Part shown: positions 8,269 to 17,205 of the stretch, one piece after another
How positions within the stretch are numbered: position 1 is the stretch's first letter
Layout: every line of letters begins with the position of its first letter
Assembly: GCF_041154455.1 (NCBI RefSeq)
Contig: NZ_AP028664.1
Location: forward strand, 5,147,001-5,211,000
From: Variovorax sp. V213
Lineage (GTDB): Bacteria > Pseudomonadota > Gammaproteobacteria > Burkholderiales > Burkholderiaceae_C
Reading direction: 5' to 3'
DNA length: 64,000 nt
Translations under genes and position numbers: made by a program
The notes under the pieces: model-generated
The model's input: only the letters and a program-made list of their open reading frames with translations
Told to the model about the DNA's origin: nothing
Database searches by the model: none

Positions 8269-9367
8269 ATGCCTTTTCGCACCTCCAGCACCTCCAAAGC
8301 GCCCCGGGTCCGCAAAGGACAGGCGCCCGATACCCTGCAGCGCGAACGGTTCCACGAGCGCTTCATGCAGTCCTTCCAGGACCCGGCCTTCGAGGCCGAG
8401 AAAGAGTCGTTGCAGCGCATCGAACTCGTTGCCTGGGAGGCTTACCAGGAAGGGCGCAAGGCGCCGGTCACGCGCAAGGCCGGCCCCGGCTACGCCGATC
8501 CCGAGTACGAACTTTCAGTTGACTGGCTCGAGGCCAGGGCCCGCATCGACGCGGCGCAGGCCGCCTGGGGGAACCCGCAGACGCGGTCGCGCGTGCTGCT
8601 GGTCAACGGGTCGCCGCGCAACGACGGCACCTGCCCCGGCGAGATCTCCAAGACCTGGCGGCTGGTGCAGCTCGCGCAAGAGGTGCTCGACGGCTGCGGC
8701 ATCGACGTCGACGTGCTCGACCTGAGCCTGCTCACCTCCGAATACGGCCGGCATATCCATCCCTGCAAGGGCTGCGTCTCCACCGCCATGCCGCTGTGCC
8801 ACTGGCCCTGCAGCTGCTATCCCAACCATGCGTTGCGCCAGACCGGCGACTGGATGAACGAGATCTACGAGCGCTGGGTTGCCGCGCACGGCGTGATGCT
8901 GTTCACCCCCACCCACTGGTACCAGTCCGCGAGCCCGCTCAAGCTCATGGCCGACAGGCTGGTGCGCCGATGGCGGCAACCCCGACCCCACCAGCACCCA
9001 CGGCAAGAAGCCCGACGAAGCCAAGGCCCTCGAGCTCGAGGGCTGGGGCTATCCCAAGCACCTGAGCGGCCGGGTCTACGGCGTGGTGGTGCACGGCGAC
9101 GTGGCCGGCGTCGAGAGCTTGCGCCGCAATTTGTCGGATTGGCTCGATTGGATGGGCCTGATCGATGCGGGCGCGCAGGCCCGGCTCGACCGCTACATCG
9201 GCTACTACGAGCCCTATGCGAGCAGCCACGACAGCCTCGACGCCGATGAAGACGTGCAGGAAGAGGTGCGCAACGCCGCACGTGCGGTGGCACTGGCAGT
9301 CGGCGAGCTGCGCGCGGGCAAGCTGCAGGCGCCCGATCGCGGGCTGAAGCCGCCAAGGCCGAAATAG
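8269..9367 (+). pseudogene. Flavodoxin-like NAD(P)H-dependent FMN reductase, frameshifted
   Basis: The first frame from ATG 8269 encodes a flavodoxin-fold protein with the FMN-binding start RVLLVNGSPRNDGTCPG and a Cys-rich stretch (HPCKGCVSTAMPLCHWPC). After LKLMADRLV, at about 8964, the frame turns into arginine-rich nonsense. The sensible continuation (ADGGNPDPTSTHGKKPDEAK, then WGYPKHLSGRVYGVVVHG) is in the frame starting at 8966 and ends at 9367. The pattern fits loss of two bases, a GTGTG tract read as GTG. The joined protein would be about 365 residues. This is either a real inactivating mutation or a sequencing or assembly error; both halves keep normal coding character, so any loss is recent. 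Confidence 0.8.
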
Positions 9368-9517
9368 GTAGGCCACGCGGGCGGCACGGGGCCCGGGCTG
9401 TTCATGATTCTTTACGCACGCTCACTGTCGGCTCACCTGGGCGATACAGAGGTCTTCCACACTTCGCTTCACCTGCTGCCCCTTGGCGGCGGGCTTCTTC
9501 GAAAGGAAGCACTTTTC

Positions 9518-10096
9518 ATGATCTCTCTTCGCCAACGCATCGTCTGGGCCAGCCTTCTCGGGTCGGCCGCTCTCGCCTCCTCGGGCGCTTTTGCACAGGC
9601 GCCGGCCGCACCCAGCACCTCTTCGACCCCGCCTGCGGCCGTCGCCCAAGCCGATGGTGCTGCCGCAAACAAGGCGCAGCACAAGCGCATGGACCCGGCC
9701 GAGCGCATGCAGCGCATGCAGGAGCATCGCGCCAAGCGCCTGGCCGCACTGAAGGAAAAGCTCAAGCTGACCGCCGCGCAGGAAAGCGCATGGGCCACTT
9801 TCGCATCGGCCAGCCAGCCGCCGGCCGGCGCCCGCCCCCCGCGCATGGACCGCGCGGAATTCGCCAAGCTGACCACGCCCGAGCGCCTGGAGCGCATGCA
9901 GGCCCGCCAGGCTGAACGCAGCGCGATGTTCGCCAAGCGCGCCGAGGCCACCAAGACCTTCTACGCGGCATTGACGACCGAGCAGAAGAAGACCTTCGAC
10001 GCGGAAACGGTGCATGCCGGCATGCATGGGCATCGCGGCCACCACGGCCACGGTGGTCCCGACGGCCACCATTCAGCAGCGCCCGCCAAGAGCTGA
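9518..10096 (+). CDS. Periplasmic Spy/CpxP-like LTXXQ protein
   Basis: 192 residues from ATG 9518, which has an AAAGGAAG ribosome site and opens with a clear signal peptide (SLRQRIVWASLLGSAALASS, cut near FAQ). The mature part is helical and rich in Arg, Met, Ala and Gln, with the family motif LTAAQESAW and a second similar helix pair (LTTEQKKTF). The C-terminus is a His/Gly-rich tail (GMHGHRGHHGHGG) that could bind metal. Spy/CpxP proteins act as periplasmic chaperones or stress sensors. A strong bidirectional terminator follows at 10127. Confidence 0.75.
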   Translation: MISLRQRIVWASLLGSAALASSGAFAQAPAAPSTSSTPPAAVAQADGAAANKAQHKRMDPAERMQRMQEHRAKRLAALKEKLKLTAAQESAWATFASASQPPAGARPPRMDRAEFAKLTTPERLERMQARQAERSAMFAKRAEATKTFYAALTTEQKKTFDAETVHAGMHGHRGHHGHGGPDGHHSAAPAKS

Positions 10097-10126
10097 GCGA
10101 TTGGCGCGCTGAAGGGCGCAAACGAT

Positions 10127-10165
10127 AAAAAGCCCGCGATGCATCGTGCATCGCGGGCCTTTTTC
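10127..10165. terminator. Bidirectional intrinsic terminator
   Basis: A perfect 12-bp stem (GCCCGCGATGCA paired with TGCATCGCGGGC, 3-base loop) is preceded by AAAAA and followed by CTTTTT, so it can stop transcripts from both strands. It separates the Spy-like gene (plus, ends 10096) from the small secreted-protein gene (minus, ends 10176). Confidence 0.9.
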
Positions 10166-10175
10166 GTCCGTCGGT

Positions 10176-10604
10176 CTATTGAGGCGTACCGGTCTTTTCC
10201 GTCGGGTTCGTCGGCACGTCCGGCCGTTCGCCTGGATGGCCGAACCGGGGCTTGGTCTTGCGGGCCTGCTGGCTCACTTCGGCGCGCGACATCTCGCCCG
10301 TGGGTTGCGGCATGGCGTTGGGCTGGGCGTTCACGGTGGTGCTGGCCTCGCCCTTCGGCACCGGGTTGTTGGCGTTGTTGCGGTTGTGGGCGCGTGCTTC
10401 GGCCTTCACGGCTTCGCGCGAAGCCGGCATGCTGCTGTCGGGACGCTGCGGCGGGTTGGGCACGCCGGAGGGCGTCTGCGTGCTGGCCTGGCCGCCCACG
10501 GACGGGTCGGGCTGGGCGGGTATCGAGGTGGCCTGCGCCATGGCGGCACCAGCCGTGGCCATCAGGCCGGCCAGCAGCGTGGCGTGAAAGATTCCTTGCT
10601 TCAT
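10176..10604 (-). CDS. Small secreted protein of unknown function
   Basis: 142 residues from an ATG at 10604. It has a signal peptide (MKQGIFHATLLAGLMATAGA, cut near AMAQ) and a mature part rich in Pro, Ser, Asn, Gln and Ala with no recognisable fold, apart from a basic helix-like stretch (SREAVKAEARAHNRNN) resembling the short repeated segments of DUF4148-type proteins. It is probably an intrinsically disordered periplasmic protein. I do not recognise a family with confidence. The 5' region to 10822 (218 bases) shows no other gene. Confidence 0.6.
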   Translation of the reverse strand: MKQGIFHATLLAGLMATAGAAMAQATSIPAQPDPSVGGQASTQTPSGVPNPPQRPDSSMPASREAVKAEARAHNRNNANNPVPKGEASTTVNAQPNAMPQPTGEMSRAEVSQQARKTKPRFGHPGERPDVPTNPTEKTGTPQ

Positions 10605-10822
10605 GGTGGTTTCCTTTGCTTGTATCGAGCGATCGATGAACGAATGACGGACGGGCCGTTCCCTTCGGCCTGAAACCACCGTAGGAGGCCCGGGATGGGG
10701 GCCATGTCGGGGTGCGGCAGGCCTGCCTGTAGGAGCCGGCCGCCCTGTCGCGAAAGGCGGAAGAAGAAGGTGGCGAGTTCCTACAGGCGCTGGCGGCGCG
10801 GCAACGTACAACCGCATGACCG

Positions 10823-11605
10823 ATGTCCTCTTCCCCGATTCCACTCGCCACAGCGGCGCCGACCTCGCTCAAGGTCATGACGGTGAACACCCACAAGGGG
10901 TTCACTGCGCTCAACCGCAAGTTCATTCTTCCGGAGCTTCGGGACGCAGTGCGTACCGTGGGGGCGGATGTGGTCTTTCTGCAGGAGGTGCTCGGCACCC
11001 ATTCGCGGCACTCGCGCAAGGTCGACAACTGGCCCGAGGCGCCGCACTATGAATTCCTGGCCGACACCATGTGGCCGCAGTTCGCCTACGGGCGCAACGC
11101 GGTGTATCCGAGAGGGCACCACGGCAACGCGGTGTTGTCGAAGTTTCCGATCGTGCATTACCGTAACCACGACGTATCGGTGGCCGGCCCCGAAAAGCGC
11201 GGCTTGCTTCACTGCGTGCTGCGCCTGCCGGGCCGCACGGTCGACGTGCATGCGATCTGTGCCCATCTGGGCCTGGCCGAGACCCATCGGCAACAGCAGC
11301 TGGAGCTGCTCTGCCACATCGTGCGCGACGAGGTGCCGGCCGATGCGCCGCTGATCGTTGCGGGCGACTTCAATGACTGGCGCGGCCGCGCGCACCGGGT
11401 GCTCGAAGAAGGCGCCGCGCTGCGCGAGGTGTTCCTGCACGCGAACGGCTCGGCCGCCAAGACCTTTCCGTCTCGCTTTCCGCTGCTGTCGCTGGACCGC
11501 ATCTACGTTCGGAATGCGGGCGTGCACGAACCCGTGGTGCTGCCGCGCAAGCCCTGGTCGCACCTGTCGGACCATGCGCCGCTGGTGGCGAACATCGACC
11601 TTTGA
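10823..11605 (+). CDS. ybhP: Endonuclease/exonuclease/phosphatase family protein (YbhP-like)
   Basis: 260 residues. The EEP fold motifs appear in order: MTVNTHKG near residue 20, FLQEV near 52, then GNAVLSKFP, IVAGDFNDW and the C-terminal SDHAPLVAN with the catalytic Asp-His pair. The family cleaves phosphodiester or phosphate groups in nucleic acids, inositol phosphates or lipids. Position is the best clue: it is followed by clsB and a YbhN-type gene, the same order as E. coli ybhP-clsB-ybhN, which suggests a role in phospholipid metabolism rather than DNA repair. Confidence 0.85.
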   Translation: MSSSPIPLATAAPTSLKVMTVNTHKGFTALNRKFILPELRDAVRTVGADVVFLQEVLGTHSRHSRKVDNWPEAPHYEFLADTMWPQFAYGRNAVYPRGHHGNAVLSKFPIVHYRNHDVSVAGPEKRGLLHCVLRLPGRTVDVHAICAHLGLAETHRQQQLELLCHIVRDEVPADAPLIVAGDFNDWRGRAHRVLEEGAALREVFLHANGSAAKTFPSRFPLLSLDRIYVRNAGVHEPVVLPRKPWSHLSDHAPLVANIDL

Positions 11606-11690
11606 AGATGGACCACGCCCATGTTCCGCGCAGTTCGTTTCGCGCCGCGACTTGCATCGCCCGCCCTGGCGGGCACTGAGGGTGGCCACC

Positions 11691-12968
11691 ATGGCTAACG
11701 GCGACCGCTGGATCGGCGGCAACTGCATCGCGCTGCTCGAAAACGGCGAGGAATACTTCGCGCGCGTGTTCGACGCCATCCGCCAGGCAAAGCGCGAAGT
11801 CCTCATCGAGACCTTCATCCTGTTCGAGGACAAGGTGGGCCTGGCACTGCACGCCGCCATGCGCTCCGCGGCCCAGCGCGGCGTCAAGATCGATGTGCTG
11901 GTCGACGGCTTCGGCTCGCCGGATCTTTCGCGCGAATTCGTCGAAGGGCTGAGTTCGGTGGGTGTGAGGATGCGGGTGTTCGATCACGGCAAGCGCGTCC
12001 TCGGCCAGCGCCTCAACGTGTTCCGGCGCATGCATCGCAAGATCGTGGTGGTGGACGGCGAGCTTGCGTTCGTCGGGGGCATCAACTATTCGGCCGACCA
12101 TCTGCTCGACTACGGGCCCAAGGCCAAGCAGGACTACGCGGTGGAACTCCGTGGGCCGATCGTGGCGCAGATCCATCAGTTCGTGCTGCGTGCCATCGCA
12201 CTCGGCGACAAGGGGCCGGGCTGGTTCCGGCGCCGCCTCAAGCAAGCCCCGCCGGTCGACCGGGAAGCGGTCGGCGAGGCGGACGCGATGTTCGTCACGC
12301 GCGACAACCGGCGCCACACCGGCGACATCGAGCGCCAGTACCTGATCGCGATTCGCGCCGCACGCCAGCGCATCGTGATTGCCAATGCGTATTTCTTTCC
12401 GGGCTACCGGCTCATCAAGGAACTGCGCCGCGCGGCGCGGCGCGGCGTGGACGTGCGGCTCATCCTGCAGGGCGAGCCCGACATGCCGATCGTCAAGACG
12501 GCCGCGAGCATGCTCTACCACCACCTGATGCACTCGGGCGTTCGCATCTATGAATACTGCGACCGCCCGCTGCACGCGAAGATTGCCCTGATGGACGACC
12601 GCTGGACCACGGTCGGATCGAGCAATCTCGATCCGCTCAGCCTGTCGCTCAACCTCGAAGCCAACGTGTTCGCGCGCGACAAGGGTTTCAACCAACTGCT
12701 GTGGGAGCGCATGGAGACGCTCATGTGCAAGAGCTGCAAGCAGATCGGCCCCGCCGACCTCGAGAACGGATGGAGCGGCTGGCGGCTGGTGCGCAGCTTC
12801 TTCATCTTTCACTTCTTGCGCTGGTATCCCTCATGGCTCGGCTGGCTGCCGCGCCAGGTGCCGCGCCTGACGCCCGCCGAGGCCGTCGACCTGGCCGAAA
12901 GGCGCGAACAACGCGAAAAGAGCAAGAAAAGCGGCGACGACGCCGTGACCCCGACGGAAGCGGCATGA
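11691..12968 (+). CDS. clsB: Cardiolipin synthase B
   Basis: 425 residues from ATG 11691, which has GAGGG eight bases upstream; an in-frame GTG at 11682 is a weaker alternative. Two phospholipase D HKD motifs are visible: HRKIVVVDGELAFVGG and HAKIALMDDRWTTVGSSN. ClsB joins phosphatidyl groups to make cardiolipin or phosphatidylglycerol at the inner membrane. No N-terminal membrane helices are present, as expected for ClsB rather than ClsA. The lysine/glutamate-rich tail overlaps the next gene by an ATGA junction. The arrangement with the upstream EEP gene and downstream YbhN matches enterobacteria. Confidence 0.93.
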   Translation: MANGDRWIGGNCIALLENGEEYFARVFDAIRQAKREVLIETFILFEDKVGLALHAAMRSAAQRGVKIDVLVDGFGSPDLSREFVEGLSSVGVRMRVFDHGKRVLGQRLNVFRRMHRKIVVVDGELAFVGGINYSADHLLDYGPKAKQDYAVELRGPIVAQIHQFVLRAIALGDKGPGWFRRRLKQAPPVDREAVGEADAMFVTRDNRRHTGDIERQYLIAIRAARQRIVIANAYFFPGYRLIKELRRAARRGVDVRLILQGEPDMPIVKTAASMLYHHLMHSGVRIYEYCDRPLHAKIALMDDRWTTVGSSNLDPLSLSLNLEANVFARDKGFNQLLWERMETLMCKSCKQIGPADLENGWSGWRLVRSFFIFHFLRWYPSWLGWLPRQVPRLTPAEAVDLAERREQREKSKKSGDDAVTPTEAA

Positions 12969-13933
12969 ACACCCACACTGCACGGCTTGCACACCGGCCC
13001 TGGTGGCCCTGGGTGCGCCGTCTCGCGGCATGGGCGTTCTTTGGCCTGATTGGCTGGCTGCTCGTGAACCAGGCGCGTGCCATCGACTGGCAAGAGGTGT
13101 TCGACGCCATGCGCGCGCTTCCTGCGGCCACGCTGCTGCTGGCCGGCGCGCTGGCCGCGGGCAGCTTTGCGATCTACAGCACCTATGACCTCCTGGGCCG
13201 GCATCTCACGCGCCACCCGCTGGGTACCGTCACCGTGATGGGGGTGACCTTCATCAGCTATGCCTTCAACCTCAACCTGGGTTCGCTGGTGGGCGGCGTG
13301 GCGTTTCGCTACCGGCTCTATTCGCGGCTGGAGCTCTCCAACGGCACCATCACCCGCGTGCTGGGTTTCAGCATGCTGACCAACTGGCTTGGTTACCTGG
13401 TGGTGGCTGGCGCGGTGTTCTGCTTCTGGCCGCTCGTGCTGCCGGGCGACTGGAAGATCGACAACGCAGGCCTGCGCATCCTCGGCGCCGTGCTGCTGCT
13501 GGTGGCCTCGGCCTACCTGGCGCTGTGCGCGTTCGCCAGCGGGCACGTCTTCCGGATTCACCGCCATTCGTTCAAGGTTCCGTCGTTTCGCATGGCGCTG
13601 CTCCAGCTGGCCATCTCCTGCCTGAACTGGTCGCTGATAGGCGGCGTGATCTGGGTGCTGCTGCAGGGCCAGGTGGCTTATCACGCGGTGCTCGCGGTGC
13701 TGCTCGTGGCTGCGGTGGCGGGCGTCATCACCCACGTGCCGGCGGGGCTCGGCGTGCTGGAAGCCGTGTTCATTGCGCTGCTCTCGGACCAGGTGCCCCA
13801 AGGCAGGCTGCTGGGCGTGCTGCTGGTCTATCGGGGCCTTTACTACCTCTTGCCGCTGGGTGTGGCCACGCTGGCCTACTTTGTGGCGGAACTGCGCGCC
13901 AAGCGCTGGCGCGCGCGGGCCGCCGGCCACTAG
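12965..13933 (+). CDS. ybhN: YbhN/UPF0104 integral membrane protein
   Basis: 322 residues with about eight membrane helices, of the flippase-like lysylphosphatidylglycerol synthase membrane-domain family. Family markers include the Asn/Gly-rich loop NLNLGSLVGGVAFRYRLY and the region HVPAGLGVLEAVF. The start overlaps clsB (ATGA). Members without the synthase domain are thought to move or sense lipids, but no activity is proven for YbhN. It ends four bases into the convergent pagL gene. Confidence 0.88.
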   Translation: MNTHTARLAHRPWWPWVRRLAAWAFFGLIGWLLVNQARAIDWQEVFDAMRALPAATLLLAGALAAGSFAIYSTYDLLGRHLTRHPLGTVTVMGVTFISYAFNLNLGSLVGGVAFRYRLYSRLELSNGTITRVLGFSMLTNWLGYLVVAGAVFCFWPLVLPGDWKIDNAGLRILGAVLLLVASAYLALCAFASGHVFRIHRHSFKVPSFRMALLQLAISCLNWSLIGGVIWVLLQGQVAYHAVLAVLLVAAVAGVITHVPAGLGVLEAVFIALLSDQVPQGRLLGVLLVYRGLYYLLPLGVATLAYFVAELRAKRWRARAAGH

Positions 13934-14505
13934 AAGCGGTAGGTATAGCGCACCCGGACAAAGTTTTCGCCCGGGTTGGGCTTCTTGATGCCCGCATTCG
14001 AAAAATGCTGCAGGCGCAGCGTCAGTTCGTGCTTGCCGTTCTCGCCGAAGCTGCGTCCCACGCCCAGCACCTCGGTGAACTGGAACGCCGTGGTGAAGGT
14101 GCGGTCGGGGGTCTTGTAGAGGTGGTCCATCAACGTGCCGCCCACGCCTCCTTCGGCAAACCAGGGCGAACTGCCGCGGTCGAAGCGGTAGCGCCAGGTG
14201 TGGATCGCACCGATCTGCGTGTAGCTGTGCGCGCCGTCGTCCAGCGCCGGCCCGCGCCATTGGCTGATGAACAGGTCCCAGTAGGAGGTCAATGCGCTTT
14301 CATGGACCGGCTGGCGCAGCGACCAGGGCAGCGTGACCCCGACGGTGGCTGCATTCGTGGCGCCCTGGTCGCCGTGCGGTGCGCGTCCGCCCTCGAAGTA
14401 GAGGCCGCGTGCACTGTCTTCGAAAGCGCGGGCCTCGGTTCCCAGCAAGCACAAGAGGCCTGCGAGCCCCGCGAACCCAAGGAAAGCGAAGCCTTGTTTT
14501 TTCAT
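13930..14505 (-). CDS. pagL: Outer membrane lipid A 3-O-deacylase PagL
   Basis: 191 residues with a signal peptide (KKQGFAFLGFAGLAGLLCLL, cut near ARA) and an 8-strand beta-barrel pattern ending in aromatic FVRVRYTYRF, which is the outer-membrane insertion signal. The catalytic His and Ser lie in LQHFSNAGIKKPNPGEN, with the PagL glutamate close behind. The enzyme removes the 3-O acyl chain of lipid A and lowers its immune and permeability properties. Its 3' end overlaps ybhN by four bases. Confidence 0.88.
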   Translation of the reverse strand: MKKQGFAFLGFAGLAGLLCLLGTEARAFEDSARGLYFEGGRAPHGDQGATNAATVGVTLPWSLRQPVHESALTSYWDLFISQWRGPALDDGAHSYTQIGAIHTWRYRFDRGSSPWFAEGGVGGTLMDHLYKTPDRTFTTAFQFTEVLGVGRSFGENGKHELTLRLQHFSNAGIKKPNPGENFVRVRYTYRF

Positions 14506-14626
14506 GATGTGGTTTTGAGCTGCGTCAGGAACAAATAATTAACTTTCCGTGCCGCTCGCTGCGCTCGTGCAACCCTAATTCCGCGTCGAAAAGTAGGACT
14601 TGTTCGACAAATCGGGAACAACTTTG

Positions 14627-14663
14627 TTGCAGTGCAGCAAAACCTCCGGCTGGCGCCTATAGT
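14627..14663 (+). promoter_or_regulatory. Possible phasin promoter with a TGC/GCA-rich operator
   Basis: TTGC-AGTGCA-GCAA (14627-14640) is a partly symmetric TGC/GCA-rich site, followed by a TATAGT -10-like hexamer at 14658-14663, some 30 bases before the phasin ATG. PhaR repressors of PHA-forming bacteria bind TGC/GCA-rich sites ahead of phasin genes, so this is a reasonable operator. No good -35 with correct spacing is visible. Confidence 0.35.
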
Positions 14664-14692
14664 GGTGTTCGTCCATTCCATGAATCGCCTCC

Positions 14693-15190
14693 ATGTCGTC
14701 CCTCACCTCCGCCGTTCGTCTGGCCAGCCCCCTGATGCTGTGGGTCGATGTGGCCCTCAAGACCCACGAGATGCTGCTGTCTTCGGGCTCCGTGATCCAG
14801 ATGCGTACCGAGCGCATCGCCAAGGCCGGGCTCACGCCGAGCGCGGCCGATCTCGCCGAGTTCCAGCTCATGGGCGATGAAAAGCTCGCCGCGGCGGGCG
14901 AATCGGGGGTGGCCATGGCCAAGCAGTGGCACAGCAGCCACGTCGCGCTGGCCAACCGCGCGCTGCAGCAATGGCTCCAGAGCGCGGGCGCCTTTCTTTC
15001 GATGACGGGCAGCATCACGCCGGCGCAGGCGGCCGTGCGCAGCGATGCTTTCGTCAGGGCTGCCGCGCGCGCGGCGGGCACGGCCAACCAGCTGTCCGGC
15101 GCCGCGGTCCGCATCGCGCGCCAGGGCCTGAAGCCGATCCATGCCGCCGCCACTTCGAACGCCCGGCGCCTGGCCGAGCTGCGCGACTGA
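14693..15190 (+). CDS. Polyhydroxyalkanoate granule-associated phasin
   Basis: 165 residues, nearly all amphipathic helix, rich in Ala, with no cysteine or signal peptide. The start SSLTSAVRLASPLMLWVDVA and body (MLLSSGSVIQMRTERIAKAG, ALANRALQQW) match short phasins that coat PHA granules in Burkholderiales. Phasins control granule size and number. It stands alone between pagL (divergent) and the metallophosphoesterase (convergent). A possible PhaR-type operator lies upstream. Confidence 0.8.
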   Translation: MSSLTSAVRLASPLMLWVDVALKTHEMLLSSGSVIQMRTERIAKAGLTPSAADLAEFQLMGDEKLAAAGESGVAMAKQWHSSHVALANRALQQWLQSAGAFLSMTGSITPAQAAVRSDAFVRAAARAAGTANQLSGAAVRIARQGLKPIHAAATSNARRLAELRD

Positions 15191-15199
15191 GCGGGCGCG

Positions 15200-16447
15200 T
15201 CAGCTGCGCGCCGGCACCAGTGTCAGCAGTGTGATCTCGGAAGGCGCGCCAAAGCGCTTGGGCGGCCCCCAATAGCCGGTGCCGCGGCTCACGTAGATCC
15301 ACATGTCGTGCAGCCGGTGCAGTCCCGCGGTGAAGGGCTGCTGCATCGGCACGAACAGGTTCCACGGAAAGAACTGGCCCCCATGCGTGTGGCCCGACAA
15401 CTGCAGCTGGTAGCCGGCCTTGGCGGCCAACGGCGCACTGCGCGGCTGGTGCGCCAGCAGCACCCGCGTGTGCACCAGCGGCGGCGCGTCGAACAGCGCC
15501 AGGTGGGGGTCGCTTTCGTGCGCAGCGTCGAAATGTCCCGCGGTGTAGTCGGTCACGCCGGCCAGCACCAGCTGGCTTTCGAACAGTTCTTCGTCGTTCT
15601 GCGCGCCGCGCACGTTGCGCGTCTGCAGCACCACGTGCTCGTTGAGCAACACCTTGAGGCCGAGCCGCCGCAGCTCGTCGATCCATGCGTGGGCGCCGGC
15701 GTAATACTCATGGTTGCCCGTGACGACGAAAGTACCGTGCCGCGCACGCAGGCCCGCCAAGGGCGCGATGTGCTCGCGCAGCTCGGCCACCGTGCCGTCC
15801 ACCAGGTCGCCCGTGATCGCAATGGCGTCGGCGCCGAGCCGGTTCACCGCATCGACGATGCGCTGGATGTAGGCGCTCTTGATTGTCGGACCGACGTGGA
15901 TGTCGCTGAGCTGCGCAATCGTGAAGCCGTCGAGCGCCGCCGGCAGGCCGCGGATCGGAATGTCGACGCGTTTCACGCTGGCGGTGCGGCGGGCATTGAC
16001 GAATCCGATCAGCGAAGTGGCCGTGGCCATTGCCGGCACCGCCAGGGCGGTCCATGGCAGCAACGCGTCCCAGCGCACCTGCAGGCCACCCAGCGCGCTT
16101 GCCAGCCAAGCGAGCAGCAGGCCGGCATCGCGCGCCATCGTCAACACGAACATCGACGAGAACCAGCCCATGCTGATCAGGCCGATCCATTTGAGCGCGT
16201 TGCCCAGCGTGGCATTCGGCGCAATGCGGCGCGAGACGAAGGGCATCGGGATCGTGGCGGCCGAGACGACGAGCGCGGCCAGGGCGAGCGGCCACGCCGG
16301 CGTGAGCATGGCCAACGCAGGCAGCAGGCGCAGCGCCATATAGGCATGCAGGAGCGCGGTGAGAACGCTCAGGGGACGTATCGGCATGGGGGCAATGGGA
16401 ACGGGCGTTGCCCGGGACAGGACATCTGCAAGGCGCATGCCGTGCAT
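15200..16447 (-). CDS. Membrane-anchored metallophosphoesterase (YkuE-like)
   Basis: 415 residues from the first ATG; a later start at MPIRPLSVL (16387) is possible since no ribosome site stands out. Residues 20-170 hold about four membrane helices. The catalytic domain shows the ordered metal ligands QLSDIHVGP, ITGDLVDG, VTGNHEYYAG, LLAHQPRSAP and LSGHTHGGQFFP. Relatives include YkuE and YpbG, phosphoesterases that may act on UDP-sugar lipids or nucleotides at the membrane. The true substrate is not evident. Confidence 0.87.
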   Translation of the reverse strand: MHGMRLADVLSRATPVPIAPMPIRPLSVLTALLHAYMALRLLPALAMLTPAWPLALAALVVSAATIPMPFVSRRIAPNATLGNALKWIGLISMGWFSSMFVLTMARDAGLLLAWLASALGGLQVRWDALLPWTALAVPAMATATSLIGFVNARRTASVKRVDIPIRGLPAALDGFTIAQLSDIHVGPTIKSAYIQRIVDAVNRLGADAIAITGDLVDGTVAELREHIAPLAGLRARHGTFVVTGNHEYYAGAHAWIDELRRLGLKVLLNEHVVLQTRNVRGAQNDEELFESQLVLAGVTDYTAGHFDAAHESDPHLALFDAPPLVHTRVLLAHQPRSAPLAAKAGYQLQLSGHTHGGQFFPWNLFVPMQQPFTAGLHRLHDMWIYVSRGTGYWGPPKRFGAPSEITLLTLVPARS

Positions 16448-16473
16448 TCAAGAAGGCGTCCGACCCGTCTCGC

Positions 16474-16490
16474 GCTATTTTTTCTATAGC
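16474..16490. repeat. GCTAT-N7-ATAGC palindromic motif, copy 1
   Basis: GCTATTTTTTCTATAGC, an AT-rich 17-base inverted repeat in the gap between the metallophosphoesterase gene and a secreted-protein gene. The same 5-7-5 geometry recurs at 17837 and 34869. Its role is unknown; see findings. Confidence 0.5.
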
Positions 16491-16578
16491 ACACGACATG
16501 GGGATAGCGGGCGTTGCAAGCAACGCGAACCCGAAAACCGGAAGCTCCGTGCCCGTCGCCCGAATTCGGGCTTATGTA

Positions 16579-17079
16579 TTACTGCACCGTGCGCGTGCCG
16601 ACCGAAGCCATGTCGGTGCCCGCTGGCCACAGGAACGCCATTCGGGCGGGCGTTCCTGGTGCCACCCGCAGCGTTTGCTTGAGCGTATTGCCACGCAAGC
16701 GAGCCTCCACTTCATAGGTGCCCGGATCGAGGCGGGCCACCATGAACGGGCCTTCCGATACCACGTTGTCGAGCAGCACGGTGCCCCGGGCGTCGCGCAC
16801 CGTCACGCGAACGTCGGATGCGAAATCGGCGCCCTTGTGGTCCTTGATCGCAAACTCGAACGTGGCCGGCCAGCGTGGCGCCACCGTCTCCATCAGTTGG
16901 GCCTCGTCGCTGCCGATGCCGCCGCTCATGTATTCGATGCCATGCGTCATGCGGATCGGCGGGTTGACCGTGGCCTGCGCCGAAGACAGCGCCGCCAAAA
17001 AGAGAAGAGCGGCGCCGCACAGCGCTGTGGCGGCCGTCGCTACGGGCCGCCGGTGCGATGAAATCCGGGGGGTGGTCAT
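16579..17079 (-). CDS. Secreted carboxypeptidase-regulatory-like protein, paralog A
   Basis: 166 residues from ATG 17079, which follows a strong AAAGGAAAGG ribosome site. A signal peptide (to about SSAQA, residue 36) precedes a small beta-sandwich domain. Landmarks are NPPIRM, HGIEYMSGGIGSDEAQLME, PRWPATFEF, SEGPFMVARLDPGTYEVEA and the closing LWPAGTDMASV. The middle resembles carboxypeptidase regulatory (transthyretin-like) repeats. It is clearly paralogous to the next gene upstream (17206-17724), with the same landmarks. Function is unknown; likely periplasmic. Confidence 0.7.
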   Translation of the reverse strand: MTTPRISSHRRPVATAATALCGAALLFLAALSSAQATVNPPIRMTHGIEYMSGGIGSDEAQLMETVAPRWPATFEFAIKDHKGADFASDVRVTVRDARGTVLLDNVVSEGPFMVARLDPGTYEVEARLRGNTLKQTLRVAPGTPARMAFLWPAGTDMASVGTRTVQ

Positions 17080-17205
17080 GATCTGAATCCTTTCCTTTCT
17101 TCCGTAATTGCGTGGCGAGACACCACGGCGCCACTGTGCGGCGCACGGCTTAGACAAGGCTTAACAAGGATTCCGACCCCGGTGCCAAGCCCGGGGAGAG
17201 AAGGC

